From: Candidatus Thiodiazotropha sp. (ex Epidulcina cf. delphinae) | GTDB lineage: Bacteria; Pseudomonadota; Gammaproteobacteria; Chromatiales; Chromatiaceae | DNA length: 64,000 nt | Assembly: GCA_025656455.1 (NCBI GenBank) | Contig: JAHXHS010000006.1 | Location: 62,001 to 126,000 of the forward strand | Direction of reading: 5' to 3' | Shown here: positions 26,801 to 35,130 of the stretch, in pieces | Layout of the letters: each line of letters starts with the position of its first letter | Numbering within the stretch: the first letter of the stretch is position 1 | Program-made: the position numbers and the translations under genes | The notes under the pieces: model-generated | What the model was told of the DNA's origin: nothing | Database searches by the model: none | What the model saw: the letters and a program-made list of their open reading frames with translations, nothing else

Positions 26801-27207
26801 TCACGAATCGACTCGGTCAGCTGGTGAAAGTTGTTTTCACTCTCCTGCTCACGTTTGATGACGGCCTGATGAAGCCGACGCTGCTTATTGAACAAGCGGA
26901 GGCTGATAGCCAGAATAACCAGCAATGCGACCAGGGCGAGGGCGACAAAGATGTGTAGGCTGTTGTACTGAACGGCGCTTCCCCGCAGCAGGAACGGGGT
27001 GGCGCCCTCCTTGGGCAGGTTTTCACGCCCAGCGCCGTTGTCTGCGATCAATCGATGGCCAACGCCTGACATGTAGAGGCCTTTTTGCGCGACTGGCGCT
27101 TCGGTCGGCAACCGCTCGGCGCTGAGCGGCCCTTCCCCATGGGCGAAGCTACAGAAAAGAAGCATTGCCAGGCAAACGATGCCCGGAAGTGAAGCCTGAA
27201 TTCGCAT
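23809..27207 (-). CDS. PAS-PAS-GAF-PAS-GGDEF-EAL c-di-GMP protein
   Basis: It encodes 1132 residues. A signal peptide (1-24) is followed by a short periplasmic stretch and one transmembrane helix at about 85-105. PAS domains follow at about 120-250 and 255-375, a GAF-type domain at about 385-545, and a third PAS to about 680. The GGDEF domain has RLGGDEFLILL near 760 and the EAL domain begins at IGAEALIRWQHP near 890, with LEISETSVQ, ALDDFGAGD, LKIDRSIV and VAEGVET. Both the cyclase and phosphodiesterase motifs look intact. It forms a transcription unit with the overlapping haemerythrin gene. Confidence 0.92.
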   Translation of the reverse strand: MRIQASLPGIVCLAMLLFCSFAHGEGPLSAERLPTEAPVAQKGLYMSGVGHRLIADNGAGRENLPKEGATPFLLRGSAVQYNSLHIFVALALVALLVILAISLRLFNKQRRLHQAVIKREQESENNFHQLTESIREVFWLGSPDWRQVFYISPAYETVWGRSRQSLYDDPMSWIEALPESDRESVDAFLSEWKDSAWEKLDFPEYRIKRADGELRWINARAYAIRDAEGETYRVAGIAEDISERKRIELALQASEAYLRLIMDSAAEGIYTLDGTGRCTSINRAGLSLLGYEAADQLVGKNMHQMIHHSHPDGSPYALEASPIFKAIQNDQQVHIDNEVFWHKDGSSIPVEYWSYPLRQESGDKGVVVTFFDITERKFNQELLASRLRLLDYAQDHDIHELLVYTLDEASQATGSQVGFYHFLDADQKTISLQAWSTRTTQEFCQAVGGGLHYDLDEAGVWADAVRRREPVIHNDYAALPHKQGLPDGHAEVIRELMVPVFRGDKIVAIMGVGNKPLLAYDESDVYKISGLADLAWEIVERKQVEERLAQSEKQLSGILDTVTEGVALWDELGRLKYVNQGFSSLFGPLDDQPDDIDLPGQRLAAVMSDKTSSEASRLPLQQVLQDGEPVENLILQIAGQDGDPRWVKFNIHPLFDAGRERITGVVSSATDITEQRSHERQLEQLAHYDLLTGLPNRHLAIDRLKQLVAQAKRTGNLLAVCYLDLDGFKAVNDACGHEAGDELLKETARRLAVSIRDGDTVARLGGDEFLILLSGLTDQFESQVIIQRILDRSAEPYSVANTTQTGITASLGVTFFPSDNSDSESLVRHADQAMYMAKREGKNRFTIYSQDYERRMKAQQQTVQEITSALERGELAIHYQPIIDGRDESVIGAEALIRWQHPILGMLKPAEFLPLIQLDSLMFSINEWVIRQALSQMLICASEGVPLSISVNLFSRQLKEEDFIAMLRARIAENGYDPTYPLVLEISETSVQADFEQVSHFVRECQGLGIVCALDDFGAGDTSLKQLRQVPVKALKIDRSIVQRMLDDDAQYALAAGVVGLADAFGRVSVAEGVETETQRDALLSIGCERMQGFYYAQPMDAQAFSAWLFKQNRATAWPAGVEEIRNGRNKA

Positions 27208-27655
27208 CTATAGATCTGTGTGTTTCTGACAAATCAGATTACTTACCTAGGCTTCCTGCCGGCGAAGAAATTACCCTGCTGCTGAGTCAAGTAACCTCCC
27301 TAACCTCAACGACATGGCATCCTCTCTCTCTTGATGATAGAACAGGCTGTGCCTTTTTCCCGGGATTGATGCGTTTTAATTCTGATATCACATATTCATG
27401 CCTCCCACACAAAGATAGGAGCCGTGGAAGACTTCGTTACGGTTGCCGGGAGGGCCAGGTCCGGGCACTGCTCCAGACCAAGGTATAAAAAGCTAGTGCG
27501 ATTAAGTTTGTTCGCGACATGCCGATAGAGTCTGTTATGAGGTGTTGCACTTTTATAAGCCGTTTTATCCATTCGGCCTACATGACTGTCCGGTGGCGGA
27601 ATCGCTTGAATGGTAGGGAAGCCCTCAATGGTCCCGGCCTGCGGCGCTATCTGCC
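27208..27655. other. Divergent intergenic region between two GGDEF-EAL genes
   Basis: These 448 bp separate the leftward and rightward c-di-GMP genes and must carry both promoters. They are AT-richer than the flanks (for example around 27380-27410 and 27540-27580). A stretch at 27425-27485 has several GC-rich inverted segments, but it does not match the c-di-GMP riboswitch consensus. No ORF was found. Confidence 0.5.
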
Positions 27656-30600
27656 ATGCACAGGGAACTAAAAAAATTTTTTACCCGACTCTTCATCCTG
27701 TTATGGCTAACCGCCTGTCTATTTTGCACCCCAAGCTTGGCCGGCGACCCTCCCGTCAATTCCGCCAGCGAGCTCGATTACCCTCCCTTTTCCATCGTTC
27801 AGGATGACGGCACAGCCGGTGGCTTCTCCGTTGAACTGATGCGTGAGGCCCTTAAGGCCATGGGCCGCGATGTGACCTTCGATGTCAGACCCTGGTCGGA
27901 GATCAAGCAGGATCTCGCAACAGGCCGCTTGGAAGCACTGCCTTTAGTCGGACGCACCCCTGAACGGGAAGCGCTGTTCGACTTCACGGTCCCCTATCTC
28001 AGCCTCTTTGGTGCTGTCTTTGTTCGTGACGATGAAAGCGATATCAACAGCGTTGAAGACCTTTACCACCGCCGTGTCGGCGTGTTGCGCGGCGACAACG
28101 CAGAGGAGTTCATGCTGCGTGAGAAGATCTCCAAGCGGCTGATTGCCACCTCATCATACGAGGAGGCGCTGCTGGCGTTATCCAACGGTGAACTGGATGC
28201 CGTAGTGGCGCAACGCCTGGTGGGCCTGAACCTGATCCATGCACTCAAAATCGATAACCTGAAAACCGCTATCGCACCCTTGAAAGGGTTGCGCCAGGAC
28301 TTTGCTTTCGCCGTCACCGAGGGAAACAAGGAACTGCTTTCCCAACTCAACGAAGGCTTGTCGATTGTCATAGCGGATGGGACCTATGACCGTCTACGCA
28401 GCAAATGGCTTGGTGCTTTTGACTGGGAGGCAGAGCGGAACAGACGTTTCTGGATAGTGGTAACCAGTACCTCAGCATGCCTGTCGCTGATCCTCCTCGG
28501 CCTCTACCTGCGCCAATTCTGGCTGGCGCATCAAAACCTGAAAGCAAGCGAATGGCGCTATCACTCGGTTGTGGACAACATCAAAGAAGTGATCTTTCAA
28601 GTCGATGGGCAGGGTCAATTGCTGTTTCTCAATCCGGCCTGGAGCGAAATAACCGGTTTCCCGGTTGAGGAGAGTTTGAAGACACCTTTCCTTGACTTCG
28701 TGCATCCCGTTGACCGGCAGGGAATCGCAAGCCTATTCGAGACACAGACCCGGCGCAAAAGAATCGATTCATACCAAGAGATTCGATGCCTGCACAAAGA
28801 GAAGGATTTTCGGCGGGTCGAGATCTTCACCCAACCGACCCTGGACAGGACAGGTGCGGTGATTGGCATCTCCGGCACCTTGATCGACATCACCGATCGC
28901 AAGCAGGCCGAAGAGAGGCTGCACCTGGCCGCCAATGTCTTCACCCATGCCCGCGAAGGGATCACCATCACCGACGCCGAAGGGACCATTATCGAGGTCA
29001 ATGAGGCCTTCACCCAGGTTACCGGTTATTCCCGTGAGGAGGTGCTGGGACGTAACCCGCGGATACTGAAATCGGACCGGCATGATGCGGTATTTTACGC
29101 TGCTTTGTGGCGCAACCTGATCGAGAAGGGACACTGGAACGGGGAGATCTGGAATCGACGCAAGAACGGCGAGGTGTATGCCGAACTGCTCACAATCAGC
29201 GCGGTGCGCGACAGCCAAGGCGATACCCAGCACTATGTCGCCCTGTTCTCAGATATCAGCGCGCAAAAGGCGCAGCAACAGCAACTTGAGCATATTGCCC
29301 ATTACGACGCCCTGACCGGCCTGCCCAATCGCGTCCTGCTGGCTGACCGCCTGAATCAGGCCATGCATCTGACCCAGCGAAGGGGGCATCGACTGGCAGT
29401 GGCCTACCTTGACTTGGACGGTTTCAAGGCCATCAACGACAACTATGGTCATGAGGTCGGCGACCAGTTGCTGATAACCATAGCCACCCGGATGGGGCTC
29501 TCTTTGCGCGAAAGCGACACGGTCGCCCGCCTCGGCGGCGATGAGTTCGTTGCGGTTCTGGTGGATGTTGCGGATGACCAAGACAGGATGCCCTTGCTCC
29601 ATCGCCTGCTCGCCTCCTCCGCCCAACCCATACAGATTGGGAGTCTCGAACTACAGATCTCCGCCAGTCTCGGCGTGACCTTCTATCCCCAGACAGAAGC
29701 GGTGGACGCCGACCAGCTCCTGCGCCAGGCAGACCAGGCCATGTATCAGGCCAAACTGGCCGGAAAAAACCGCATTCATGTCTTTGACAACGAGTTGGAC
29801 CGCGCCCTCAAGGGCCGTCACGAAAGTCTCGAGGATATCAACCGCGCCTTGTCAGACCGTGAGTTCGAGCTTCATTACCAACCCAAGGTCAACATGCGCA
29901 CCGGCGAAGTCATCGGCGCCGAGGCGCTGATTCGCTGGCGGCATCCCCAGCGGGGAATGCTCTTGCCGAGTGAGTTCCTGCCGATGATCGAAGATCATCC
30001 GATCTCGGTAGCATTGGGTGAATGGGTCATAGACAGCGCCCTGACCCAGCTGGAAGCCTGGCGTTCGAGGGGATTGAACACCCTGGTAAGCGTAAACGTC
30101 AGCGCCCATCAACTGCAGCAAAAGAACTTCATAAACCGTCTCCACCAACTGTTGGCGGCACATCCGAGGGTGGAATCGACCGACCTGGAACTGGAGGTGC
30201 TCGAAACCAGCGCCCTGGAGGACCTGGCCCAGGTATCCCGGGTCATGCAGGCCTGCAGCGATATCGGGGTTCGTTTCGCCCTGGATGACTTCGGCACCGG
30301 CTATTCATCGCTCACCTATCTGAAACGCCTACCCGCGGCCCTGCTGAAAATCGACAAGAGCTTTGTGCGCAATATGCTCGACGATCCGGAAGATCTGGCT
30401 ATCCTTGAAGGCGTATTGGGCCTGGCCAGAGCCTTTCGCCGCCAAGCGATCGCCGAAGGGGTGGAGAGCGAGGATCATGGCGAAATGCTGCTGCAACTCG
30501 GCTGCGAGCTGGCTCAGGGCTACGCCATTTCAAGACCCATGCCGGCCTCTGAACTCCCGGACTGGATCGATGGATGGCGGCCCTTTCCTCTCTGGACTGT

Positions 30601-30964
30601 TCAGCGTCCGGTCAGCCCAAGAGAACTGCCCTTGCTTTTCGCTAGCGTAGAACACAGGGCCTGGGTTGGGGATGTCACCTCCTATCTCAATGGTGAAGGT
30701 TCGTCACAACCCACCTTGGACCCCAACCAGTGCCGATTCAGCCATTGGCTGACAGGAGAGGGTAAAATCCACCATGGTTCACATCCCGCCTTTCAAGATA
30801 TTGAAATATTACACCGGCAAGTGCATACCCTGGCATGGGAGTTGTTACAGCAGCAGGCACGGCAGCGAAATCCGGTTGCGCCGGCGAAGCTGAATCAACT
30901 CTACACCCTGCGTGACACCTTACTTGGACGCATAAAAGTGTTAGTGCATGAGATCCAGACATGA
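27656..30964 (+). CDS. Substrate-binding-domain PAS-PAS-GGDEF-EAL-CZB c-di-GMP protein
   Basis: It encodes 1102 residues. After a signal peptide (about 10-29) comes a bacterial extracellular solute-binding family 3 domain (about 35-265; FSVELMREALKAMG, GRTPEREALFDFTVPY). A transmembrane helix (FWIVVTSTSACLSLILLGLY, about 265-285) precedes two PAS domains, GGDEF (RLGGDEF near 625) and EAL (GAEALIRWRHP near 755, LEVLETSAL, ALDDFGTG, LKIDKSFV, AIAEGVES). The last 90 residues resemble a chemoreceptor zinc-binding (CZB) domain, with QCRFSHWLTGEG and HRQVH. It thus joins a periplasmic ligand sensor and a putative zinc sensor to c-di-GMP turnover. The start lacks a clear ribosome-binding site. Confidence 0.9.
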   Translation: MHRELKKFFTRLFILLWLTACLFCTPSLAGDPPVNSASELDYPPFSIVQDDGTAGGFSVELMREALKAMGRDVTFDVRPWSEIKQDLATGRLEALPLVGRTPEREALFDFTVPYLSLFGAVFVRDDESDINSVEDLYHRRVGVLRGDNAEEFMLREKISKRLIATSSYEEALLALSNGELDAVVAQRLVGLNLIHALKIDNLKTAIAPLKGLRQDFAFAVTEGNKELLSQLNEGLSIVIADGTYDRLRSKWLGAFDWEAERNRRFWIVVTSTSACLSLILLGLYLRQFWLAHQNLKASEWRYHSVVDNIKEVIFQVDGQGQLLFLNPAWSEITGFPVEESLKTPFLDFVHPVDRQGIASLFETQTRRKRIDSYQEIRCLHKEKDFRRVEIFTQPTLDRTGAVIGISGTLIDITDRKQAEERLHLAANVFTHAREGITITDAEGTIIEVNEAFTQVTGYSREEVLGRNPRILKSDRHDAVFYAALWRNLIEKGHWNGEIWNRRKNGEVYAELLTISAVRDSQGDTQHYVALFSDISAQKAQQQQLEHIAHYDALTGLPNRVLLADRLNQAMHLTQRRGHRLAVAYLDLDGFKAINDNYGHEVGDQLLITIATRMGLSLRESDTVARLGGDEFVAVLVDVADDQDRMPLLHRLLASSAQPIQIGSLELQISASLGVTFYPQTEAVDADQLLRQADQAMYQAKLAGKNRIHVFDNELDRALKGRHESLEDINRALSDREFELHYQPKVNMRTGEVIGAEALIRWRHPQRGMLLPSEFLPMIEDHPISVALGEWVIDSALTQLEAWRSRGLNTLVSVNVSAHQLQQKNFINRLHQLLAAHPRVESTDLELEVLETSALEDLAQVSRVMQACSDIGVRFALDDFGTGYSSLTYLKRLPAALLKIDKSFVRNMLDDPEDLAILEGVLGLARAFRRQAIAEGVESEDHGEMLLQLGCELAQGYAISRPMPASELPDWIDGWRPFPLWTVQRPVSPRELPLLFASVEHRAWVGDVTSYLNGEGSSQPTLDPNQCRFSHWLTGEGKIHHGSHPAFQDIEILHRQVHTLAWELLQQQARQRNPVAPAKLNQLYTLRDTLLGRIKVLVHEIQT

Positions 30965-31081
30965 TTTTTCACGGAACACAAACGATTTGAAACGAGCCAT
31001 GAGCGCCAGCCGTTTTTCCGCTATCATTATGGGCAGAATCACTCGACCATCCGCTCAACCGTAGAGAGGCCTGAAGCTGTT

Positions 31082-31306
31082 ATGAACGATACTTTAATGG
31101 TGCTGCCCAGCTCGCAACACGATGAGATCCGTCTGGTGAAGGTCCCACGGGATCTGGATCGTCAAGAGGCCTATCGCTTCGCAACCGGCATCATTGCCCA
31201 GGCGGAAGAGAACAACCGGAATTGTCGTTGGGAGGATATCGCCGAAGCCCTGGAAGCCAGGGGATTCGAACCGGTGGAGGCAATGATCGGTCCGACACTG
31301 GGCTGA
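31082..31306 (+). CDS. Small conserved-looking hypothetical protein
   Basis: It encodes 74 residues with a GAGAGG ribosome-binding site about 11 bases upstream. It has strong helical and strand alternation (DEIRLVKVPRDLDRQEAYRF, WEDIAEALEARGFEPVEAM) and a G-rich end. The tryptophan-ExxxxALEARGF pattern suggests a small winged or helix-hairpin fold, but no family was recognised. It is convergent with the ATPase gene (12 bp between stops). The function is unknown. Confidence 0.65.
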   Translation: MNDTLMVLPSSQHDEIRLVKVPRDLDRQEAYRFATGIIAQAEENNRNCRWEDIAEALEARGFEPVEAMIGPTLG

Positions 31307-31318
31307 TCCCGTAGGGTT

Positions 31319-32416
31319 TTAGTCAAGATCTTCGTACTCATCCAGATCCATCTGCAACAGGATAGCCTTTCGCAGTAGCTTCTGTTCGTTGCGCAGGGTC
31401 TTTTTCAAGCTGCTGATCTCCTTTTCCAGATCCTGGATCCGGAACACCAACTCATCCGCATGGGCCAGGGGCTGCTGTGCAGGCTGTGGGACAGGGGCGG
31501 TCGCCTGCTTAGCGCCCGATGCTGTCCCATTGGGATGGAGCGGCGATACCGATGCCAGCTGCGGCTGTGAGGCCTCCTCCTCGCCCCCTGCCGGTGGATC
31601 GAAGCTGACCTCCTGCTCCAGTTCCCGCATCACGGAGAGCACGGCATCCTTCTCGAGGGTGTGGAGTTCTTCCAGACAGCCGAACAGCATCAGCCGGTCG
31701 CACATGGCGTTGATACGACGCGGCACGCCACCGGTAAACTCGTAAATCATTCGAAACACCCCCTCTCCGAAGCCGGGATCCTGGTTCCAGCCGACCAGTT
31801 GCAGGCGATGCAGGATATATTTTTCCGTCTCTTCGGCGCTCAAGGGATCGAGGTGGTAAGAGGCGATAATGCGCTGACGCACCTGCTCCATGCCGGGGCT
31901 CTGCAGGGTGCGCTTGAACTCTTCCTGACCCAGTAAAAAGGTCTGTACCAGGGCCTTGTTGTTGACCTGGAAATTGGAGAGCATACGCAACTCTTCCACG
32001 GAACGCGGGGGCAGGTTCTGCGCCTCATCCACCACCAGCAGCATCTGCTTGCCCTCGGTATGGCGGGCGCGGGCAATGGCCTCGAGATTGTGCAGCAAGG
32101 TGGCTTTGTTAAGCCCCTCATGGGCCAGGCCGAACGAGGCGCAAACCATGCGCAGCATGTCGTCCGGATCGACCTGGGTGGTAACCAATTGAGCCGCCAT
32201 GACATTCATGCTGCTCAGTTCATCGAACAGGTTCCTCACCAGGGTGGTCTTGCCGGTGCCGATGCCGCCTGTAATTACGATGAATCCTTCACCCTGTTCC
32301 AGACCGTAGCGCAGATAGGCCATGGCGCGATTGTGGCCCTTGCTGTTGAAAAAGAACTTGTGGTCCGGCGTCAGCTGAAACGGTTTTCCTTTTAGCTTAT
32401 AAAAATCATCATACAT
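31319..32416 (-). CDS. ExeA/GspA-like AAA ATPase (PEP-CTERM-type secretion ATPase family)
   Basis: It encodes 365 residues. It opens with MYDDFYKLKGKPFQLTPD, the signature of this ATPase group. Walker A is GGIGTGKTT at 50-58, Walker B is LLVVDEAQNL near 130, and sensor motifs follow (VRQRI, GGVPRRINAMCDRL). After ~285 comes a low-complexity linker and a C-terminal coiled coil (about 325-365). Relatives sit in XrtA/EPS and general secretion loci. No exosortase or PEP-CTERM genes are visible nearby, so it is either orphaned or the locus is elsewhere. The ATG at 32416 gives the family N-terminus; the frame extends 19 codons more. Confidence 0.85.
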   Translation of the reverse strand: MYDDFYKLKGKPFQLTPDHKFFFNSKGHNRAMAYLRYGLEQGEGFIVITGGIGTGKTTLVRNLFDELSSMNVMAAQLVTTQVDPDDMLRMVCASFGLAHEGLNKATLLHNLEAIARARHTEGKQMLLVVDEAQNLPPRSVEELRMLSNFQVNNKALVQTFLLGQEEFKRTLQSPGMEQVRQRIIASYHLDPLSAEETEKYILHRLQLVGWNQDPGFGEGVFRMIYEFTGGVPRRINAMCDRLMLFGCLEELHTLEKDAVLSVMRELEQEVSFDPPAGGEEEASQPQLASVSPLHPNGTASGAKQATAPVPQPAQQPLAHADELVFRIQDLEKEISSLKKTLRNEQKLLRKAILLQMDLDEYEDLD

Positions 32417-32752
32417 GTTGATTAGCCTTCGATTGATTTCAGTGCTTCCCTGCATGAACGGGCTACAAGCCACTTACAAACGACAAGGACCGCAGTGAGT
32501 ATATTGTCGGTGCTGCCAGGAGAAAAGGGCACTCCTTTAAGCATCATTATGCAACGAAACCGGCACTTTGCCTACCGTACGGCGGCAAGGGTCATTGGCT
32601 CACAATGCCGGGCTCGACGGGATGAACCGGCAAACGCCGCAACCGTCGAGGGCGACGACGGATGGTTGACCGGACTCCTCGGAGTCAACTATCTTGCCAC
32701 TGTAGATCCACCTTAGTGTACCTCGTCATGGATACTGTAACATTCTGAGCCA

Positions 32753-35104
32753 GTGAAACTCCGAACCCAGATACTGATCCTGCTGTTTCTCTTCGGCTTC
32801 GCGCCGTTGACTGCCATGGTGGTGTCGAATCTGCCGTTCGTACTGGAGCGCCTGGAGTTTTTCTACCACAAGGCCTATCTGCAGAACCTGCGGGCGGACT
32901 TTCGTGATCTGGACGAACACCTGGCCAGCCGCCACGAAATGCTGCGGCTGCTGGCGAAACTGCCGGAACCCGGTCTCGTGCTCGGACAACGGGAGGCGGA
33001 AGAGGGTCGGGATCAGATCGATCAGGCCCGTGTGCGTTACACCGAATGGATTAACCGGATCCTGCGCGATCACCTGGATATCTTCCAGATCCTGTTTCTC
33101 GATCTGCAAGGGAATCCCCGTTTCTGGCTGGAGCTGAACGCCCGCACCCACCAGTGGGAACCCACCATCAAGAAACCGGACATGCCCTCCCGGGATTTTT
33201 TTCAACACAGCGTGCACCAGGAATTCGGCCGGGTGGCGGTGAGCAAGATCAGCCTCAATCCCAGCATCGCCCACCTGGATCCGCGCCGTTTCATGACCTT
33301 GCGCATGATCAGCCCGATCATCGGGCCTGACAGCAAGGAGCGAGTCGCACCACTGGGCGCCGTGGTCATCAACATCGATGTCGGCGGCATGGCGCGCGCC
33401 TACCGCAATACCTTGTGGGTCACTAGTGACGGCGCCTATCTGGATGAACGCCTCAGCGGCAGCGACAAGGCGCGCGCCTTCGAGGATTTCACTGGCCTGC
33501 AGGGGCTGTTCGAAGCGGGCAGCCTGGCGCTCTGGGAGGGACGGGGGAGACAGGTCATTTGGGTGCCGCTGTTCACTACCGAAGGATCGGGACCTTTATG
33601 GGTCGGCCGCCCGGTCGATCCCTCGCCCCTGGATACCTTTCGCAACGTACTGATCAGCCGGGTGATGACCATTGTGCTGGTGGCGTTGGTGATCCTCCTC
33701 ATGGTGGCCCGCTGGATCGCCTTGCGCACCGAACAGTTCGGCGAAAAGCTGCGAGGGGGCGTGGAACGGGTGTTGCGGGAGGATGCGCCGGTGCGGTTCG
33801 ACTGGCACGGATCGAGTGAGATCAAACAGTTGGGCCGGCAACTCACGGAACTGGCGGAGACCCATGCGCAACAGGCGGAGGCACAACGCCAACATGCCAG
33901 ACAACTGGAGGAATCCAATCGTTATAAATCGGAATTCCTGACCAATGTCAGTCATGAACTGCGTACCCCTTTGAACTCCATCCTGTTACTCTCCAAGATG
34001 CTCACCGAAACTCGACAACAGTTCACCCCTGAACAGAAAAGACAGCTCCAGGTGATTCATGAAGCGGGCTGTGATCTACGGGCGTTGATCGACAATATCC
34101 TCGATCTCTCGCGGATTGAGGCGGGAAAAGCCAGCATCAGTCTGCAACAAATCCCTTTACGGCCCCTTGTATCGGACCTGATCGATTTGGTGAAACCCCA
34201 GTTCGACGCCAAAGGACTGGCACTGGCGCTCGAACTCGAGCAGCCCTTAGCGGAGCGTTTTCTCTCGGACCAGGAAAAGGTGCGACAGATCCTGAAGAAC
34301 TTTCTCTCTAACGCCCTCAAGTTCACCCGCCAGGGTGGGGCAACCCTGCGGGTTTATAACAACACCCAAAACGGGGCACGCCCCGTCTGCTTTGCCGTAC
34401 AGGATACCGGCATAGGTATTCCGCGCGACAAGCATGAACTGGTCTTCGAGGCCTTCAAGCAAGCGGACGGCTCCACCAGCCGGCGGTTTGGCGGTACCGG
34501 GTTGGGGCTTAGCATCAGCCGGGAGTTGGCCCATCTGCTGGGAGGAGAGATCACCCTCCAAAGCGATGAAGGCAAAGGAGCCGTTTTTACTCTCTGCCTA
34601 CCGCTGGAGTTCGATCAACGGGACCTCTCCCCTCAACAGCTTGAGCTCCAGGAAACAGCGGAGCCGGAACTGCTGCGGGAACGGCGCCCCCCGCAAGCCA
34701 CGCAACCGGCGGGTATGCCGCCGAGTGCTCCTTTTGCCGGACTGCGGGTGTTGGTCGTGGATGATGACCTGCAGAGCCTGCTGGCCCTCACCCCGCAACT
34801 GGAAGCCTGGGGTTTTGAAGTGGCCGCCGCCGGCGACGGCCGGGAGGCGATCGACACCCTGAATGAGGACCAGGCGTTCGACCTGGTATTGATGGACATC
34901 ATGATGCCGGAGGTGGACGGCTATGATACGATCAGACACATACGCAAGGCGATGCGGCTCAAAGCACCCAAAATCATTGTGCTGAGCGCCAGGAATACGC
35001 CGCAAGACCATGAGCGCAGCCTGGCTGAGGGAGCGGACGATTTCCTCCTCAAACCGATCGACTCAGATAAACTCAAGACGGCCATCAGCCGGCATTTGGG
35101 CTAG
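32753..35104 (+). CDS. Hybrid sensor histidine kinase / response regulator
   Basis: It encodes 783 residues from a GTG start. One transmembrane helix lies near 5-25, a ~270-residue periplasmic sensor region follows, then a second helix near 300-325 and a linker (about 330-390). The kinase core has SHELRTPLN with H401, the N-box QILKNFLSNALKF, G1 DTGIGIP and G2 GGTGLGLSI. A receiver domain (about 665-783) has VVDDD, D715 in LMDIMMPEVDG and LLKP. The sensor region was not recognised. It heads a three-gene set with a receiver-PAS protein and an ArsR-like regulator. Confidence 0.9.
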   Translation: MKLRTQILILLFLFGFAPLTAMVVSNLPFVLERLEFFYHKAYLQNLRADFRDLDEHLASRHEMLRLLAKLPEPGLVLGQREAEEGRDQIDQARVRYTEWINRILRDHLDIFQILFLDLQGNPRFWLELNARTHQWEPTIKKPDMPSRDFFQHSVHQEFGRVAVSKISLNPSIAHLDPRRFMTLRMISPIIGPDSKERVAPLGAVVINIDVGGMARAYRNTLWVTSDGAYLDERLSGSDKARAFEDFTGLQGLFEAGSLALWEGRGRQVIWVPLFTTEGSGPLWVGRPVDPSPLDTFRNVLISRVMTIVLVALVILLMVARWIALRTEQFGEKLRGGVERVLREDAPVRFDWHGSSEIKQLGRQLTELAETHAQQAEAQRQHARQLEESNRYKSEFLTNVSHELRTPLNSILLLSKMLTETRQQFTPEQKRQLQVIHEAGCDLRALIDNILDLSRIEAGKASISLQQIPLRPLVSDLIDLVKPQFDAKGLALALELEQPLAERFLSDQEKVRQILKNFLSNALKFTRQGGATLRVYNNTQNGARPVCFAVQDTGIGIPRDKHELVFEAFKQADGSTSRRFGGTGLGLSISRELAHLLGGEITLQSDEGKGAVFTLCLPLEFDQRDLSPQQLELQETAEPELLRERRPPQATQPAGMPPSAPFAGLRVLVVDDDLQSLLALTPQLEAWGFEVAAAGDGREAIDTLNEDQAFDLVLMDIMMPEVDGYDTIRHIRKAMRLKAPKIIVLSARNTPQDHERSLAEGADDFLLKPIDSDKLKTAISRHLG

Positions 35105-35130
35105 GGTAATCAAACCAGTCACTATCCAGC

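Noticed and set aside
27425..27485. Possible c-di-GMP (GEMM) riboswitch upstream of a GGDEF-EAL gene
   Set aside because: The GC-rich inverted segments do not contain the conserved GEMM-I loops or the tetraloop/receptor bases, and the stretch is about 170 bp from the start codon.
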